DNA of 64,000 nucleotides from an alpha proteobacterium BAL199 (GTDB taxonomy: Bacteria > Pseudomonadota > Alphaproteobacteria > Thalassobaculales > Thalassobaculaceae), in assembly GCA_000171835.1 (NCBI GenBank), contig ABHC01000003.1, positions 62,001-126,000 on the forward strand, in the 5' to 3' direction. The position numbers and the translations under genes were made by a program. Under the pieces are notes generated by a model that worked only from the letters and a program-made list of their open reading frames with translations, searched no databases and was not told the origin of the DNA. Numbering within the stretch: position 1 is the first letter of the stretch; each line of letters begins with the position of its first letter. Of the stretch, positions 9,893-18,191 are shown piece by piece.

Positions 9893-10841
9893 ACGCCTCC
9901 TGCAACAGGCTGAGGTCGAACAGCGTATCGACGTCGAGGCCGGCGAGAGCCGGGTTTGTCGGCTCAAGAACCGTCGCAGCTGCCTGCCAGTCTTCCCTGG
10001 TCATCCAGCCGATCCGATCCTGCCCGGTGTGGACCAATGGGACGATCACGGCAAACATCTGGCCGATCTCGTCCTTCGAGAACGCTTGCGTCCGCCGCCG
10101 CACGAAGGGTGCAAGATTCGAATGGTTCACAATAGCAGCTTGCCAGCCGCGCATGCTCGCCCGCAGGAACGCCACCAGGTCATGACGACGGGTTCGAACG
10201 GTCTCCTCGGTCGCGAAGATGACCCGCGCATAGGCCCGGAAGCCATAGTCCTGCGGGTAAACATGGTTGAGGATCAATCCACGCGCTTCGATCTGCGCCG
10301 GCAGACCGGTGACGTAGGCGCCCCACACGTCGGCAGCCCCCTCTAGGACGAGATCGGGGTCGGACGGCAGCGGGAGAACCTGATAGGCCGATGGATCGAT
10401 CCCAAAGTGCCCCATCAGAAAGGTCAAGGCCGGGATCAGATCGGGTGTTGCACGGATACGCCGTCCAACGAAGTCTCGCGGGTGCCGGATGTTTGCATCG
10501 GGCAGCGAGAAGAAGGTAACCGGCGACCGGCGATAGATTGCAGCAAGCGCAACAATCGGAGCCCCGGCAGCTCGGTGCTGCAGGATCGCGTCACTCCAGG
10601 CCATTCCGACATCGGATCGACCGGATATGACAGGCTCTACAGCGTCAATACCTGGTCCGCCGGGCACGAACGCCACGGTCAACCCCTCGGCTGAGTAGTA
10701 CCCTTCATCCTCGGCAACGTAGAAGCCGGCAAACGACGGGTGGTCGACCCATCCCAATTCGACAGTCAAATCGGTCGCGGAGGCCCTTGCGCCCCACGCC
10801 ATGGCGCACGCAATGATGACGAGACCCAAGATGTGCCGCAT
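9873..10841 (-). CDS. THI5/NMT1-like periplasmic substrate-binding protein
   Basis: A 322-residue secreted protein; the signal peptide runs to about residue 24 (cleavage near ASA-TDL). The mature part matches the NMT1/THI5-like fold of ABC solute receptors: ELGWVDHPSFAGFYVAED, a GGPGIDAVEPVISGRSDVG glycine-rich stretch, and MAWSDAILQHRAAGAPIVA. Relatives bind pyrimidine, riboflavin-like or sulfonate compounds; the ligand here is unknown. No ABC permease or ATPase gene is near. The gene overlaps the hybrid kinase at 7256-9892, so the receptor probably presents its ligand to that kinase (inference). The ATG at 10841 begins the signal peptide; an upstream in-frame start at 10868 is less likely. 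Confidence 0.85.
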   Translation of the reverse strand: MRHILGLVIIACAMAWGARASATDLTVELGWVDHPSFAGFYVAEDEGYYSAEGLTVAFVPGGPGIDAVEPVISGRSDVGMAWSDAILQHRAAGAPIVALAAIYRRSPVTFFSLPDANIRHPRDFVGRRIRATPDLIPALTFLMGHFGIDPSAYQVLPLPSDPDLVLEGAADVWGAYVTGLPAQIEARGLILNHVYPQDYGFRAYARVIFATEETVRTRRHDLVAFLRASMRGWQAAIVNHSNLAPFVRRRTQAFSKDEIGQMFAVIVPLVHTGQDRIGWMTREDWQAAATVLEPTNPALAGLDVDTLFDLSLLQEAYGGPPG

Positions 10842-10978
10842 CGGCGTTCCCCGGACTGTTCGGGGCATGGTTAATCAAACTTTGTTAACAATCCCCGAAG
10901 ATCCACGCCTCCGAGATCGCCGGATGGCCGTTGCCCGCAGGCTCGGGGCCAAACACGCTCGAAACAGCCTTCCAGACG

Positions 10979-11116
10979 TCAGCCCTTCTTTTTCGACGCG
11001 CCCGGGGGCGTTGTCGTCCCCTTCATCGTGAACGACGATGCTGTCGCGGATTCCGCCGGCTTCTTGGTCTTCGGTTTGCGGACTTCCTTATTTCCACGCA
11101 TCTGTCCCTTGGCCAT
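10979..11116 (-). CDS. Small basic hypothetical protein (45 aa)
   Basis: A 45-residue lysine-rich protein beginning MAKGQMRGNKEVRKPKTKK and ending in GASKKKG, with no membrane segment or cysteine. Proteins with this opening are, as I recall, common in proteobacteria as uncharacterised small genes. An AGGAG lies seven bases before the ATG, which supports translation and this start over the longer open frame reaching 11248. It is on the same strand as the cold-shock gene but separated from it by a strong terminator, so it needs its own promoter or relies on read-through. Confidence 0.7.
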   Translation of the reverse strand: MAKGQMRGNKEVRKPKTKKPAESATASSFTMKGTTTPPGASKKKG

Positions 11117-11154
11117 GTCCGTCTCCTGATTACCGACCGAGTCGGTCGTCTGTT

Positions 11155-11192
11155 GAAAAACAAAAAACCCGCGACCTGGGTGAGGTGCGGGG
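11155..11192 (-). terminator. Rho-independent terminator after csp
   Basis: Read on the minus strand, CCCGCACCT pairs with AGGTCGCGGG around a short loop (one bulged base), followed at once by TTTTTTGTTTTTC. This is a textbook intrinsic terminator between the cold-shock gene and the 45-residue gene. Confidence 0.85.
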
Positions 11193-11295
11193 CAGCAAGG
11201 CGCGGAACGCCTCTTCAGGTTTTGTCCTGCCGCATCTTCACAAACCACAATCCGACATAACGTCGGTCGGCGATAGCGAGGCGATGCAGGAAACT

Positions 11296-11325
11296 GGCGG
11301 GCTCCGAAAATATCCGAAGCCCGCC
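11296..11325 (-). terminator. Hairpin just after csp stop
   Basis: GGCGGGCT (11296-11303) and AGCCCGCC (11318-11325) form an eight-pair stem 10 bases after the cold-shock stop codon. There is only a short T-run on the minus strand, so it may protect the mRNA 3' end or act with the stronger terminator further on. Confidence 0.5.
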
Positions 11326-11335
11326 AATATCTTAA

Positions 11336-11548
11336 TTAATCCAGAACTTTGAGGTTGTCGGCCGACATCTTGCCGCTCTTCCGGTCGGAAACGAGCTCAT
11401 AGTCAACCTTCTGACCTTCGCGCAGATCGCTCAGGCCAGAACGCTCAACAGCGCTGATATGAACGAAGGCATCGCTGCCGCCGCCATCCGGCTCAATGAA
11501 GCCGAAGCCCTTTTGAGCGTTGAACCACTTAACGGTTCCCGTAGCCAT
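11336..11548 (-). CDS. Cold-shock domain protein (CspA family)
   Basis: A 70-residue single cold-shock domain. It starts [18 protein letters not shown], containing RNP1 (KGFGFI), and continues to RNP2 (DAFVHIS). It binds single-stranded RNA and DNA and acts as an RNA chaperone. AAAGGGG lies a few bases before the ATG at 11548, and the upstream in-frame extension to 11629 is non-coding in character. The 3' side carries two hairpins, at 11296-11325 and 11155-11192. Confidence 0.95.
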   Translation of the reverse strand: MATGTVKWFNAQKGFGFIEPDGGGSDAFVHISAVERSGLSDLREGQKVDYELVSDRKSGKMSADNLKVLD

Positions 11549-11863
11549 GGAAACCCCTTTCACAAACTGTAGTTGCTTGCTCGCGAAACCGCGAACCGTC
11601 GAAATCGCAATTTTTTCAGGCGAGCGCATTCTCAGCTTGATGCAGAATCTCTTCGGCTCAAGACTAAGTCGTCCGACCGTCCATCGACCCGGAAGATGTG
11701 ATGTTAATCAAAGGAAATTGCAAGCCTGCATTTCAATTTTCTGCCGAGAGCCGGCCTTTTCTACCACAAACCGACGGCGGGGCAACGTATTTCTGGTCAG
11801 AAACTTGGCCCTCGGACGCTTGCGTAACCAGGATATCATGATGCGCGACCAGTCGATGCCGTC
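11549..11863. other. Intergenic region upstream of csp
   Basis: About 315 bases, locally AT-richer than the surroundings, between the PAS-DHp gene and the cold-shock gene. It presumably carries the csp promoter and a long 5' leader of the kind typical for cold-shock mRNAs, but I could not fix a convincing -35/-10 pair. No remnant of an ATPase domain was seen that could have belonged to the preceding truncated kinase-like gene. Confidence 0.4.
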
Positions 11864-12466
11864 CTATGGAGCGGCGAGCTTCCGCACGCTCGACCGAAGA
11901 TCCAGTGCGGACTGGTTGACGGTCTCCAAGCGACGCCGAATCGGATGATCATTCGGCAAATCGGCAAGGCACAGATGCAGATTGGCCAGCATCCCTCCGA
12001 TGATATTGTTCATATCATGAGCAAGGCGGCTCCGCGCATGCTGCTCGGCCTCATCCGGATGCCGCACACCCGTTACCGTCAAAACGATTGGTCCATCGGT
12101 CACCGAGCGAGCCGCAAGCTCGAACACTCGACCGTCTTCGAAGCCAATCTCTTGCCGAACGTCACTGCCTCGCATCGACGTCTCGATCAAGGCTGCCCAG
12201 GCTTCGGACAACGTACGGACATCTGACGCAGAATGCCCGCTTGCGGACGATGTGAGCATCCGGTGGAACGTCGCGCCAGCTTCGGCCCTTACCGCATCGG
12301 CAGCTTCGATCCGATGCGCTGCCAGAAACCGTTCATCGGCCGTCAGAACGTACCCCGACCGATCCAGCACCGCGAGCCCGACCCCCGCGGTACGTAACGC
12401 CGCGATCAGGATCGCGGCGTCGCATCCGTGCTCCCCCGGCCACAATGAACTGCCGGCCTCGAGCAT
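11864..12466 (-). CDS. PAS-DHp protein lacking a kinase ATPase domain
   Basis: A 200-residue soluble protein. Residues about 15-135 look like a PAS-type sensor (LDRSGYVLTADERFLAAHRI, then a DGRVFELAARSV strand). Residues about 143-198 form a histidine-kinase dimerisation domain with the H-box LAHDMNNIIGGMLANL (His near 150) and a second helix ending at SVRKLAAP. The protein stops where the HATPase domain should begin. The H-box closely resembles that of the hybrid kinase at 13855-16554 (IAHDFNNIIGG). It follows folE with an eight-base gap. It could serve as a histidine phosphotransferase or as a dimerising regulator of another kinase; both are inference. Confidence 0.75.
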   Translation of the reverse strand: MLEAGSSLWPGEHGCDAAILIAALRTAGVGLAVLDRSGYVLTADERFLAAHRIEAADAVRAEAGATFHRMLTSSASGHSASDVRTLSEAWAALIETSMRGSDVRQEIGFEDGRVFELAARSVTDGPIVLTVTGVRHPDEAEQHARSRLAHDMNNIIGGMLANLHLCLADLPNDHPIRRRLETVNQSALDLRSSVRKLAAP

Positions 12467-12474
12467 CGGACCGA

Positions 12475-13134
12475 CTACCGCTGAGCCGCGATCGCGTCGA
12501 AGAACCGCTGCTGCATCTGTGGATCCACGGAAAGTTCGCCGCTAAACGCCTGCGTGCGAAGGCGAGGAGCGCGCTTGTTGACGCCTTGCAAGGTCATGCA
12601 ACCGTGCTCAGCGTCGACAACCACACCAACCGCGCGTGGCGCCAGACCATCTTCGATGCACTGCGCGATCTGAGCCGTCATCCGCTCCTGGATCTGCAGC
12701 CGGCGAGCATAGGCGTCGACAACCCGCGCCAGCTTGCTGATTCCGACCACGGCGTTTGACGGGAGGTACGCGATGTGAGCCTTGCCGACGATCGGCGCCA
12801 AGTGGTGTTCGCAGTGCGAGACGAAATCGATGTCCGTCAGAATGACGAGGCCCTGGTAGCCGGAAACCTCGCTGAACTTTCTCTGCAGCAAGGCCACCGG
12901 ATCCAACGCATAGCCCGAGCAATATTCCGCAAACGCCCGGACCACACGACCAGGCGTATCGCGCAGTCCATCACGATCTGGATCCTCACCGATGGCTCGT
13001 AATAACGCACGAACCCCTTCTTCAGGCGCGTCGTAACTCACGTCAGGACGAACTTCGTCCGGCGTGTCCTCTTCGTCCACCGGATGCGACGCCAAGCGTC
13101 CGTTCCGAAAGACAGATACCGCGGACTCGTTCAT
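12475..13134 (-). CDS. folE: GTP cyclohydrolase I (type IA)
   Basis: A 219-residue enzyme converting GTP to 7,8-dihydroneopterin triphosphate, the first step of folate synthesis. Zinc ligands Cys108 and His111 (SHCEHH) and Cys179 (HGCMTLQGV) are all present, as are AYLPSNAVVGISKLARVVD and the RLQIQERMT block. Length and C-terminal region fit the family. It lies in a signalling neighbourhood rather than with other folate genes: a lone receiver gene is upstream and the PAS-DHp gene directly downstream on the same strand. The dfrA and thyA genes of this window are 28-32 kb away. Confidence 0.95.
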   Translation of the reverse strand: MNESAVSVFRNGRLASHPVDEEDTPDEVRPDVSYDAPEEGVRALLRAIGEDPDRDGLRDTPGRVVRAFAEYCSGYALDPVALLQRKFSEVSGYQGLVILTDIDFVSHCEHHLAPIVGKAHIAYLPSNAVVGISKLARVVDAYARRLQIQERMTAQIAQCIEDGLAPRAVGVVVDAEHGCMTLQGVNKRAPRLRTQAFSGELSVDPQMQQRFFDAIAAQR

Positions 13135-13220
13135 TCATCCCCTCGCCTGATAACATCGCCCCGCTCTATTCAACCCAGACGAAGCTTAACAACTGGTTAG
13201 CGCCGACGAATAACTTTGAG

Positions 13221-13619
13221 TCATTCACTGGTCTTGTTGGACGCCGATGACGCTGTCTTGCCGGTAACAAGGCCGTCGATCATCTCAAGCAGGTCGTTCG
13301 GGGCGAACGGCTTTTGCAGGATGGCGTCGGCCCCCAGAAGTGGCGCCTGGTTGAGAAACTGCGAGAGCTCTCCACTGGCACCGGACATCATGATGAATTT
13401 CATGTCGGGCGTGTTCCGCCGCACCGATCGAAGAACCTCGAACCCCTCCGAGTCCGGCATCAGCATGTCGCACACAACCAGATCCGCCGACCACTCGCGC
13501 AACAGCTGCGCCGCCTTGATACCGTTCGAAGCAGCCCGCACCTCGTGCCCGGCCCGCTGAAGTACTTCCTGGAGTGCATCGCGTAGGCCGTCGTCGTCAT
13601 CGACGAGGGAAATCTTCAT
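13221..13619 (-). CDS. Single-domain response regulator (REC only)
   Basis: A 132-residue stand-alone receiver. The acidic pocket (DDDD near residues 7-10), the acceptor Asp in VVCDMLMPDSEG near 51, the Thr/Ser switch at MMSGAS and the KPF lysine near 104 are all in place, so it should accept phosphate. It has no output domain. Its position between folE/PAS-DHp and the hybrid kinase at 13855 suggests it carries phosphate between these proteins, like other single-domain receivers in phosphorelays (inference). Confidence 0.9.
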   Translation of the reverse strand: MKISLVDDDDGLRDALQEVLQRAGHEVRAASNGIKAAQLLREWSADLVVCDMLMPDSEGFEVLRSVRRNTPDMKFIMMSGASGELSQFLNQAPLLGADAILQKPFAPNDLLEMIDGLVTGKTASSASNKTSE

Positions 13620-13854
13620 GCCTCACTCCTGCAGTCCGGTGACGCGCTGTTCATCGCCCCATCGCCCAGCACGCTGACTACGAGCGCCTCTGAACAGGGG
13701 CGCCATTTCATGTTCGAGGATCGTCGAGATGGAAGACGGACACTCATCCGACACCGATCCCCCTCTCCTCGCCCAACATAAATCATCTGAGTTCACGGTA
13801 GACCAACCGTAAACAGTCATGCCCTTTGGCTCAAGAGCGCCGAGGAGACATCTT

Positions 13855-16554
13855 CTACGCTGTCAGATCAGGGACCGGCACGGCCGAGAGTCGATCGTCC
13901 CCTGAGGTACCGCTCAGTACGGTTCGCACTGAGGCAGCGAGTTCGTCGGGAAGAACGGGTTTTCCAATCACGGAGTCGATACCCGCCGCAGTCAGTCGCT
14001 CGATGTCTTCGATCGAGACGAAGCCGCTCAGCATCAGTACCGGAACGTCGCCCCGAACCTTCTTCATCGCTATGACCAGTTCCTCACCCGTCATCTTAGG
14101 CATCGAACGGTCGGTGATAATCAGGTCCCATAGTCCGGGATCTGACATGAACGACTCCAACGCCTGCTCCGGTTCAACATGCGCCTCAACCACATAGCCC
14201 AGGCGCTCCAGGATCTCGCGGGTCACGGAGAGCAGCACACGATCATCGTCGATCAACAACACCCGTTCGCTGCCCGCTACCACCGGCTCCTTGGGCGCCT
14301 CACCGGCGCTTGCCGACAGCGGGCTGCGGATCTGAGGAAAGTAGAAATCGAACCGAGTCCCAACCTCGGCAAGGCTTTCGATGACCACCACGCCATCGTG
14401 ATTGCGAACAATTCCATGAACCGCCGCCAGGCCCAGCCCGGTTCCCTGACCAACCTCCTTGGTCGTATAGAACGGCTCAAAAATCCGCGGCATGACGTCT
14501 TCGGGAATCCCGCAACCGGTATCAGTGATGGTCAACCTGACATATTTGCCGTCAACCAGGGTTCCGGCGCGGCCATGCACAGATCGACTGTCCCAGGACC
14601 TGTCACGGCGGTCTTCCGGCGGCTTCGCTCCGACAACATCGATGCTTTGCACGGAAACCGTGACCCGGCCGCGCCGCTCGCCAATCGACTGGGCCGCGTT
14701 GACACAGACATTCAACATGACCTGGTGGATCTGGGTAGCGTCGCCCTCGATGAAACAACTCTCAACATTATGGGAACGGAGCGTCACGTTGCTCGGCATC
14801 AGTGACCGCAACGTCGACAAGCTCTCGGTCACCGCTATGCCCAGATCCAGCGGCCTGCGCTCCGACTCGGCGTTGCGGCTGTAGGTCAGGATCTGTCGAA
14901 CAAGGTCTCGGGCTCGAGTCCCGGAATCCATGATCTGCTGAAGCCGGCTGTACGCCGGGTCGTGCTTTGGCACATCTCCGATCATCAGCGAGCAGTTTCC
15001 GATGATACCGCCGATGATATTGTTGAAATCATGGGCGATTCCACCGGCCAGGGTGCCGAGCGCCTGGGTCTTCTGGGCGGCATGATACATTTCAGTCAGC
15101 CGGACACGTTCGGCTTCTGAGGTGATCCGATCGGTTACATCTTCGTAGGTTTTGACAAACCCACCGGTCGGCAACGCCGTCACGATGGTTTCGACTACCC
15201 GGCTATCCTGCAGGTGCCGCTGCTGACGGAGATTTCCAGAACGGGTACGAAGCAGTTCCTCGATCGCGGAGACCTGTGAGTTGACTATCGCCTCGGGATC
15301 GCCCGGACCGAAATCGCCCCTACGCGCCGCAAATGTCGCTAGATCCCGATAGGCGGCTGACGTGTCCACGAGCTCTTGCGGGTAGTGGTTGACCATCAAA
15401 TACTGGTTGTTAAACAGAACCAAATTGGCAGAGGCATCGAACACCGCGATGCCCTGCTTCATGTTATCAAGCGTCGTCTGAAGAAGTTCCGACTTCTGCG
15501 CGACCAGGCTCTCACGCTTCTTCAGCTCGGTGATATCTGTGTGAACGCCAACCAGACGGCCGTCACTGGTTCGACGTTCACTGATCCGCAGCCAATGACC
15601 GTCGGACAGGCGGCTTTCGAATGTCGTCTCGGCAGTCGCTCGGCGTTGTTCGAGGATAGACGCTACCCATTCATCGACACCGCCCTCCCGGACCGTGACA
15701 CCGCCGTTGCGCACCGCCGCCCGCAACAGATCCTCAAAGCTTATGCCAACACAAAGAAGGTCGGCCTGCTGCGGGTGGAGATCGACATAGCGCTTGTTGA
15801 ACAACGCCACCCGATCATCCTGATCATAGATGATGAAACCTTCCGAGATGCTGTTGATCGCCAGTTCAAGCTCGTTGCGCGCCGTGATGGCCTGGGTGGC
15901 GGCACGCTCCTTGTCGCCAACCGCCCGGTGGGTCTTGATGATTTGACGAAACAACAGAAAGAAGATCACAAGTCCCATAACGAGGGTCAGGCCGAACAGT
16001 CCCAGCAGTTGCTGATACAGTTCGTTATGGCGTGACCGCCCGCGGCTGACCTCATTGGACTCATAAAGCAGAGCCCGTCTGACCAGATCGTGAACCGGCC
16101 CGCCAAGAGTATCGAGCTTTCGCTTGACCTCCGCCAATGCGTCCAACGAGACGGATTGCAGATCCTCCATCTCGCCTTCAACAGTCCTCAGGACCTGGAT
16201 GATCTCTTTGGCCGACTGAACGACGCCATCGATCGCCCGAAGCTCAGCCGTCTGCGTTCCCTCCAGCAGCGGGGGCAGCCGGCTCCAAAAGATCTCGAAC
16301 CGCTGGCGGGCAACCTCGGCTGTCTCGGGGTTGGGTGCGAGTTCGTAGTCCTTCAGCGAGTCTCGGAATCGAAGAAATTCGATCTCGGTCTGCGCCAGGA
16401 ACCATACGTTGATGCGGCTTTCTTTCTCGATCAGTTCCCGTTGCTGAATCAGGCCCTGAAAGATGAAGAAGACACCAACAAGGAATGCGCAAAACCCAAC
16501 GACTAGAACGCCGTATCGCAGCATCAACCACGCCAGTTCGCGCAGACTAACCAT
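13855..16554 (-). CDS. Hybrid sensor histidine kinase with two PAS domains and REC
   Basis: An 899-residue kinase. A membrane helix near 11-36, a periplasmic helical sensor region of about 150 residues, and a second helix near 190-210 precede two PAS-like domains (NSISEGFIIYDQDDRVALF; DNMKQGIAVFDASANLVLF). The DHp has GGIAHDFNNIIGG (His near 507), the ATPase domain has DTGCGIP and GTGLGLA, and a C-terminal receiver carries the acceptor Asp in IITDRSMP near 812. It has no HPt. The ATG at 16554 has AGGAG about nine bases upstream and is preferred to the open frame reaching 16647. The gene follows the periplasmic molybdopterin-fold gene by 56 bases. Confidence 0.9.
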   Translation of the reverse strand: MVSLRELAWLMLRYGVLVVGFCAFLVGVFFIFQGLIQQRELIEKESRINVWFLAQTEIEFLRFRDSLKDYELAPNPETAEVARQRFEIFWSRLPPLLEGTQTAELRAIDGVVQSAKEIIQVLRTVEGEMEDLQSVSLDALAEVKRKLDTLGGPVHDLVRRALLYESNEVSRGRSRHNELYQQLLGLFGLTLVMGLVIFFLLFRQIIKTHRAVGDKERAATQAITARNELELAINSISEGFIIYDQDDRVALFNKRYVDLHPQQADLLCVGISFEDLLRAAVRNGGVTVREGGVDEWVASILEQRRATAETTFESRLSDGHWLRISERRTSDGRLVGVHTDITELKKRESLVAQKSELLQTTLDNMKQGIAVFDASANLVLFNNQYLMVNHYPQELVDTSAAYRDLATFAARRGDFGPGDPEAIVNSQVSAIEELLRTRSGNLRQQRHLQDSRVVETIVTALPTGGFVKTYEDVTDRITSEAERVRLTEMYHAAQKTQALGTLAGGIAHDFNNIIGGIIGNCSLMIGDVPKHDPAYSRLQQIMDSGTRARDLVRQILTYSRNAESERRPLDLGIAVTESLSTLRSLMPSNVTLRSHNVESCFIEGDATQIHQVMLNVCVNAAQSIGERRGRVTVSVQSIDVVGAKPPEDRRDRSWDSRSVHGRAGTLVDGKYVRLTITDTGCGIPEDVMPRIFEPFYTTKEVGQGTGLGLAAVHGIVRNHDGVVVIESLAEVGTRFDFYFPQIRSPLSASAGEAPKEPVVAGSERVLLIDDDRVLLSVTREILERLGYVVEAHVEPEQALESFMSDPGLWDLIITDRSMPKMTGEELVIAMKKVRGDVPVLMLSGFVSIEDIERLTAAGIDSVIGKPVLPDELAASVRTVLSGTSGDDRLSAVPVPDLTA

Positions 16555-16610
16555 AGTTGACGGGCTCCTGAGCAGGATTGGCATTGCTGTGTCAAACCGC
16601 GGTAATGGCG

Positions 16611-17132
16611 TTACTTGAACTGAATTTCTTTGACCTGCCAAACCCACTTGGCCTGGGTCTGCTTGTTCTTCAACTCAGGGAAATCGTCCTGTGGGTAGAT
16701 GATCCACAGCGGTCCCTTGTCCCGTATCCGAAGAAGTTCGCCATTCATGCGGTATGCAAGGATGACTGGATACTTCGCGAAATCGTCGGTTGGGATCTCG
16801 ACCTTGTAGTCATTCAACGCAATCGCAACCGCCATCGCCCCGGAAGCCCCGAGCCGCTCGATCAGCGTGCTGAGCAGCACCCCCTCGAACTCCGGGCGCC
16901 CTTCTGTCCAAGCCGTCGACGTCACGAGTTTGGTGCGACCGAGACCTTCAAGCATGGCAAGATCGAAGACGGCCGTTTCACCGACATTCTTGACTTTGAT
17001 CTGACCGGTCACCTGCAGCAGCGGTTTGTCCTGTGGCTGCGACAACGACTCCGCCGAAACGGTTCCTGTCACCAAAGTGACAACAGCGACAATGCAAGTC
17101 GCGAAACCGAGCAACGAGCGTTTCATGAACAT
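16611..17132 (-). CDS. Periplasmic molybdopterin-oxidoreductase-fold protein without Mo-ligand Cys
   Basis: A 173-residue secreted protein with a signal peptide to about residue 28 (cleavage near VSA-ESL). The mature part matches the small sulfite-oxidase-fold family: STAWTEGRPEFEGVLLSTL, ALNDYKVEIPTDDFAKYPV, MNGELLRIRDKGPLWIIYP. The cysteine that ligates molybdenum in true sulfite oxidases is absent (Trp/Thr in the corresponding loop), so catalysis is unlikely. It is encoded immediately upstream of the hybrid kinase at 13855-16554; a role as its periplasmic partner is inferred. An MKRS start three codons in (17126) is equally possible. Confidence 0.8.
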   Translation of the reverse strand: MFMKRSLLGFATCIVAVVTLVTGTVSAESLSQPQDKPLLQVTGQIKVKNVGETAVFDLAMLEGLGRTKLVTSTAWTEGRPEFEGVLLSTLIERLGASGAMAVAIALNDYKVEIPTDDFAKYPVILAYRMNGELLRIRDKGPLWIIYPQDDFPELKNKQTQAKWVWQVKEIQFK

Positions 17133-18182
17133 AACAGTCTCCCTCTCCTCAGAGTGTGCAGGTCGGCGGTCCGGTCAATCGGGCCTGCGACCATCGCGCG
17201 ATGGCTCAGGGGCCCGGAGGTAGAACACCGTCGCCGCCAGAGTAGCCAAGCCGAGAACAGCAAAGAACGCAGCGTATCCTGCCACCGGTGTCCCGAACCA
17301 GTTGTGCGCCGCTTCGACAATCATTCCGCTGACGATTTGTAGGATCGCCGTCCCCCCCATCAACACGCCATTCAGCGTCGTGGTACCGCGTCCGACCAGT
17401 CGGGACGGAATGAGCGCCACCCCGTGGCCCATCAGCACGACGCTGTAGGCACCCACGGTGCAGATAATGACCAATAAGGGCACGGTGATGACAAGCGAGG
17501 TGCCCGCGAACAACGCGAGGACGACCAGCAGACCGCCCGTCGACACGCTGCCGGCGACGACCACCCGACGAAAGCCAGAAACCCGCCGCTGGATCGGTCC
17601 GTAGGCCAAGGTCCCGATCACGAAGGCGATCGCCAGGACCGAGAGAAGGTTGCCCCGATCGAGGCTTTCCAACTGATGGACCTCATGCAGATACGGGGCA
17701 CCCCAGAGGCCGATGATCGTGATCACCGACGCATAGCCAAGCGCTATTAACGGGACAACCCGAAGAAGTCCCGGAACCCGGAAGACCTCGCGCAGGCCTC
17801 GGACCGAGTCGCCGAGCGTCTGAGGGCGGGCGGTGCTGTCTTCGGCACCCGGTCGGGTATCGCGGACGGTCACGAAAAAGATCACTGCCATGACGGCGGT
17901 GAATGCCGACAGGGCGAGGAACGTCGACCGCCAACCGATCCACTCAGTTGCAGCCGCCAGCGGCGAAGTCGCGAGCAGACTGCCCAGGTTCGCCGCTGCA
18001 AACAGAATGGTCATCGCCCTGATGAAGTCGGACGGGTTGTGCCAACGCGACAGGATCACCAGTGATCCGACCATCCCGCCGGCAAACCCGAGTCCGATCA
18101 GAAACCGCCCGGCAACGAGCATTCCGAGCGAATGCGCCACCGCAAACAGGCATGACCCGATGACGGCAAAGATCAACATGGA

Positions 18183-18191
18183 GGAGACCAC
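18183..18191. repeat. Target-site duplication, left copy
   Basis: GGAGACCAC, identical to 19622-19630. A nine-base direct repeat flanking the element fits IS256-family insertion. Confidence 0.9.

Noticed and set aside
13623-13820. 65-codon open frame between the receiver and the hybrid kinase
   Set aside because: No ribosome-binding site, no recognisable domain and unusual composition. The 235-base gap is treated as non-coding.
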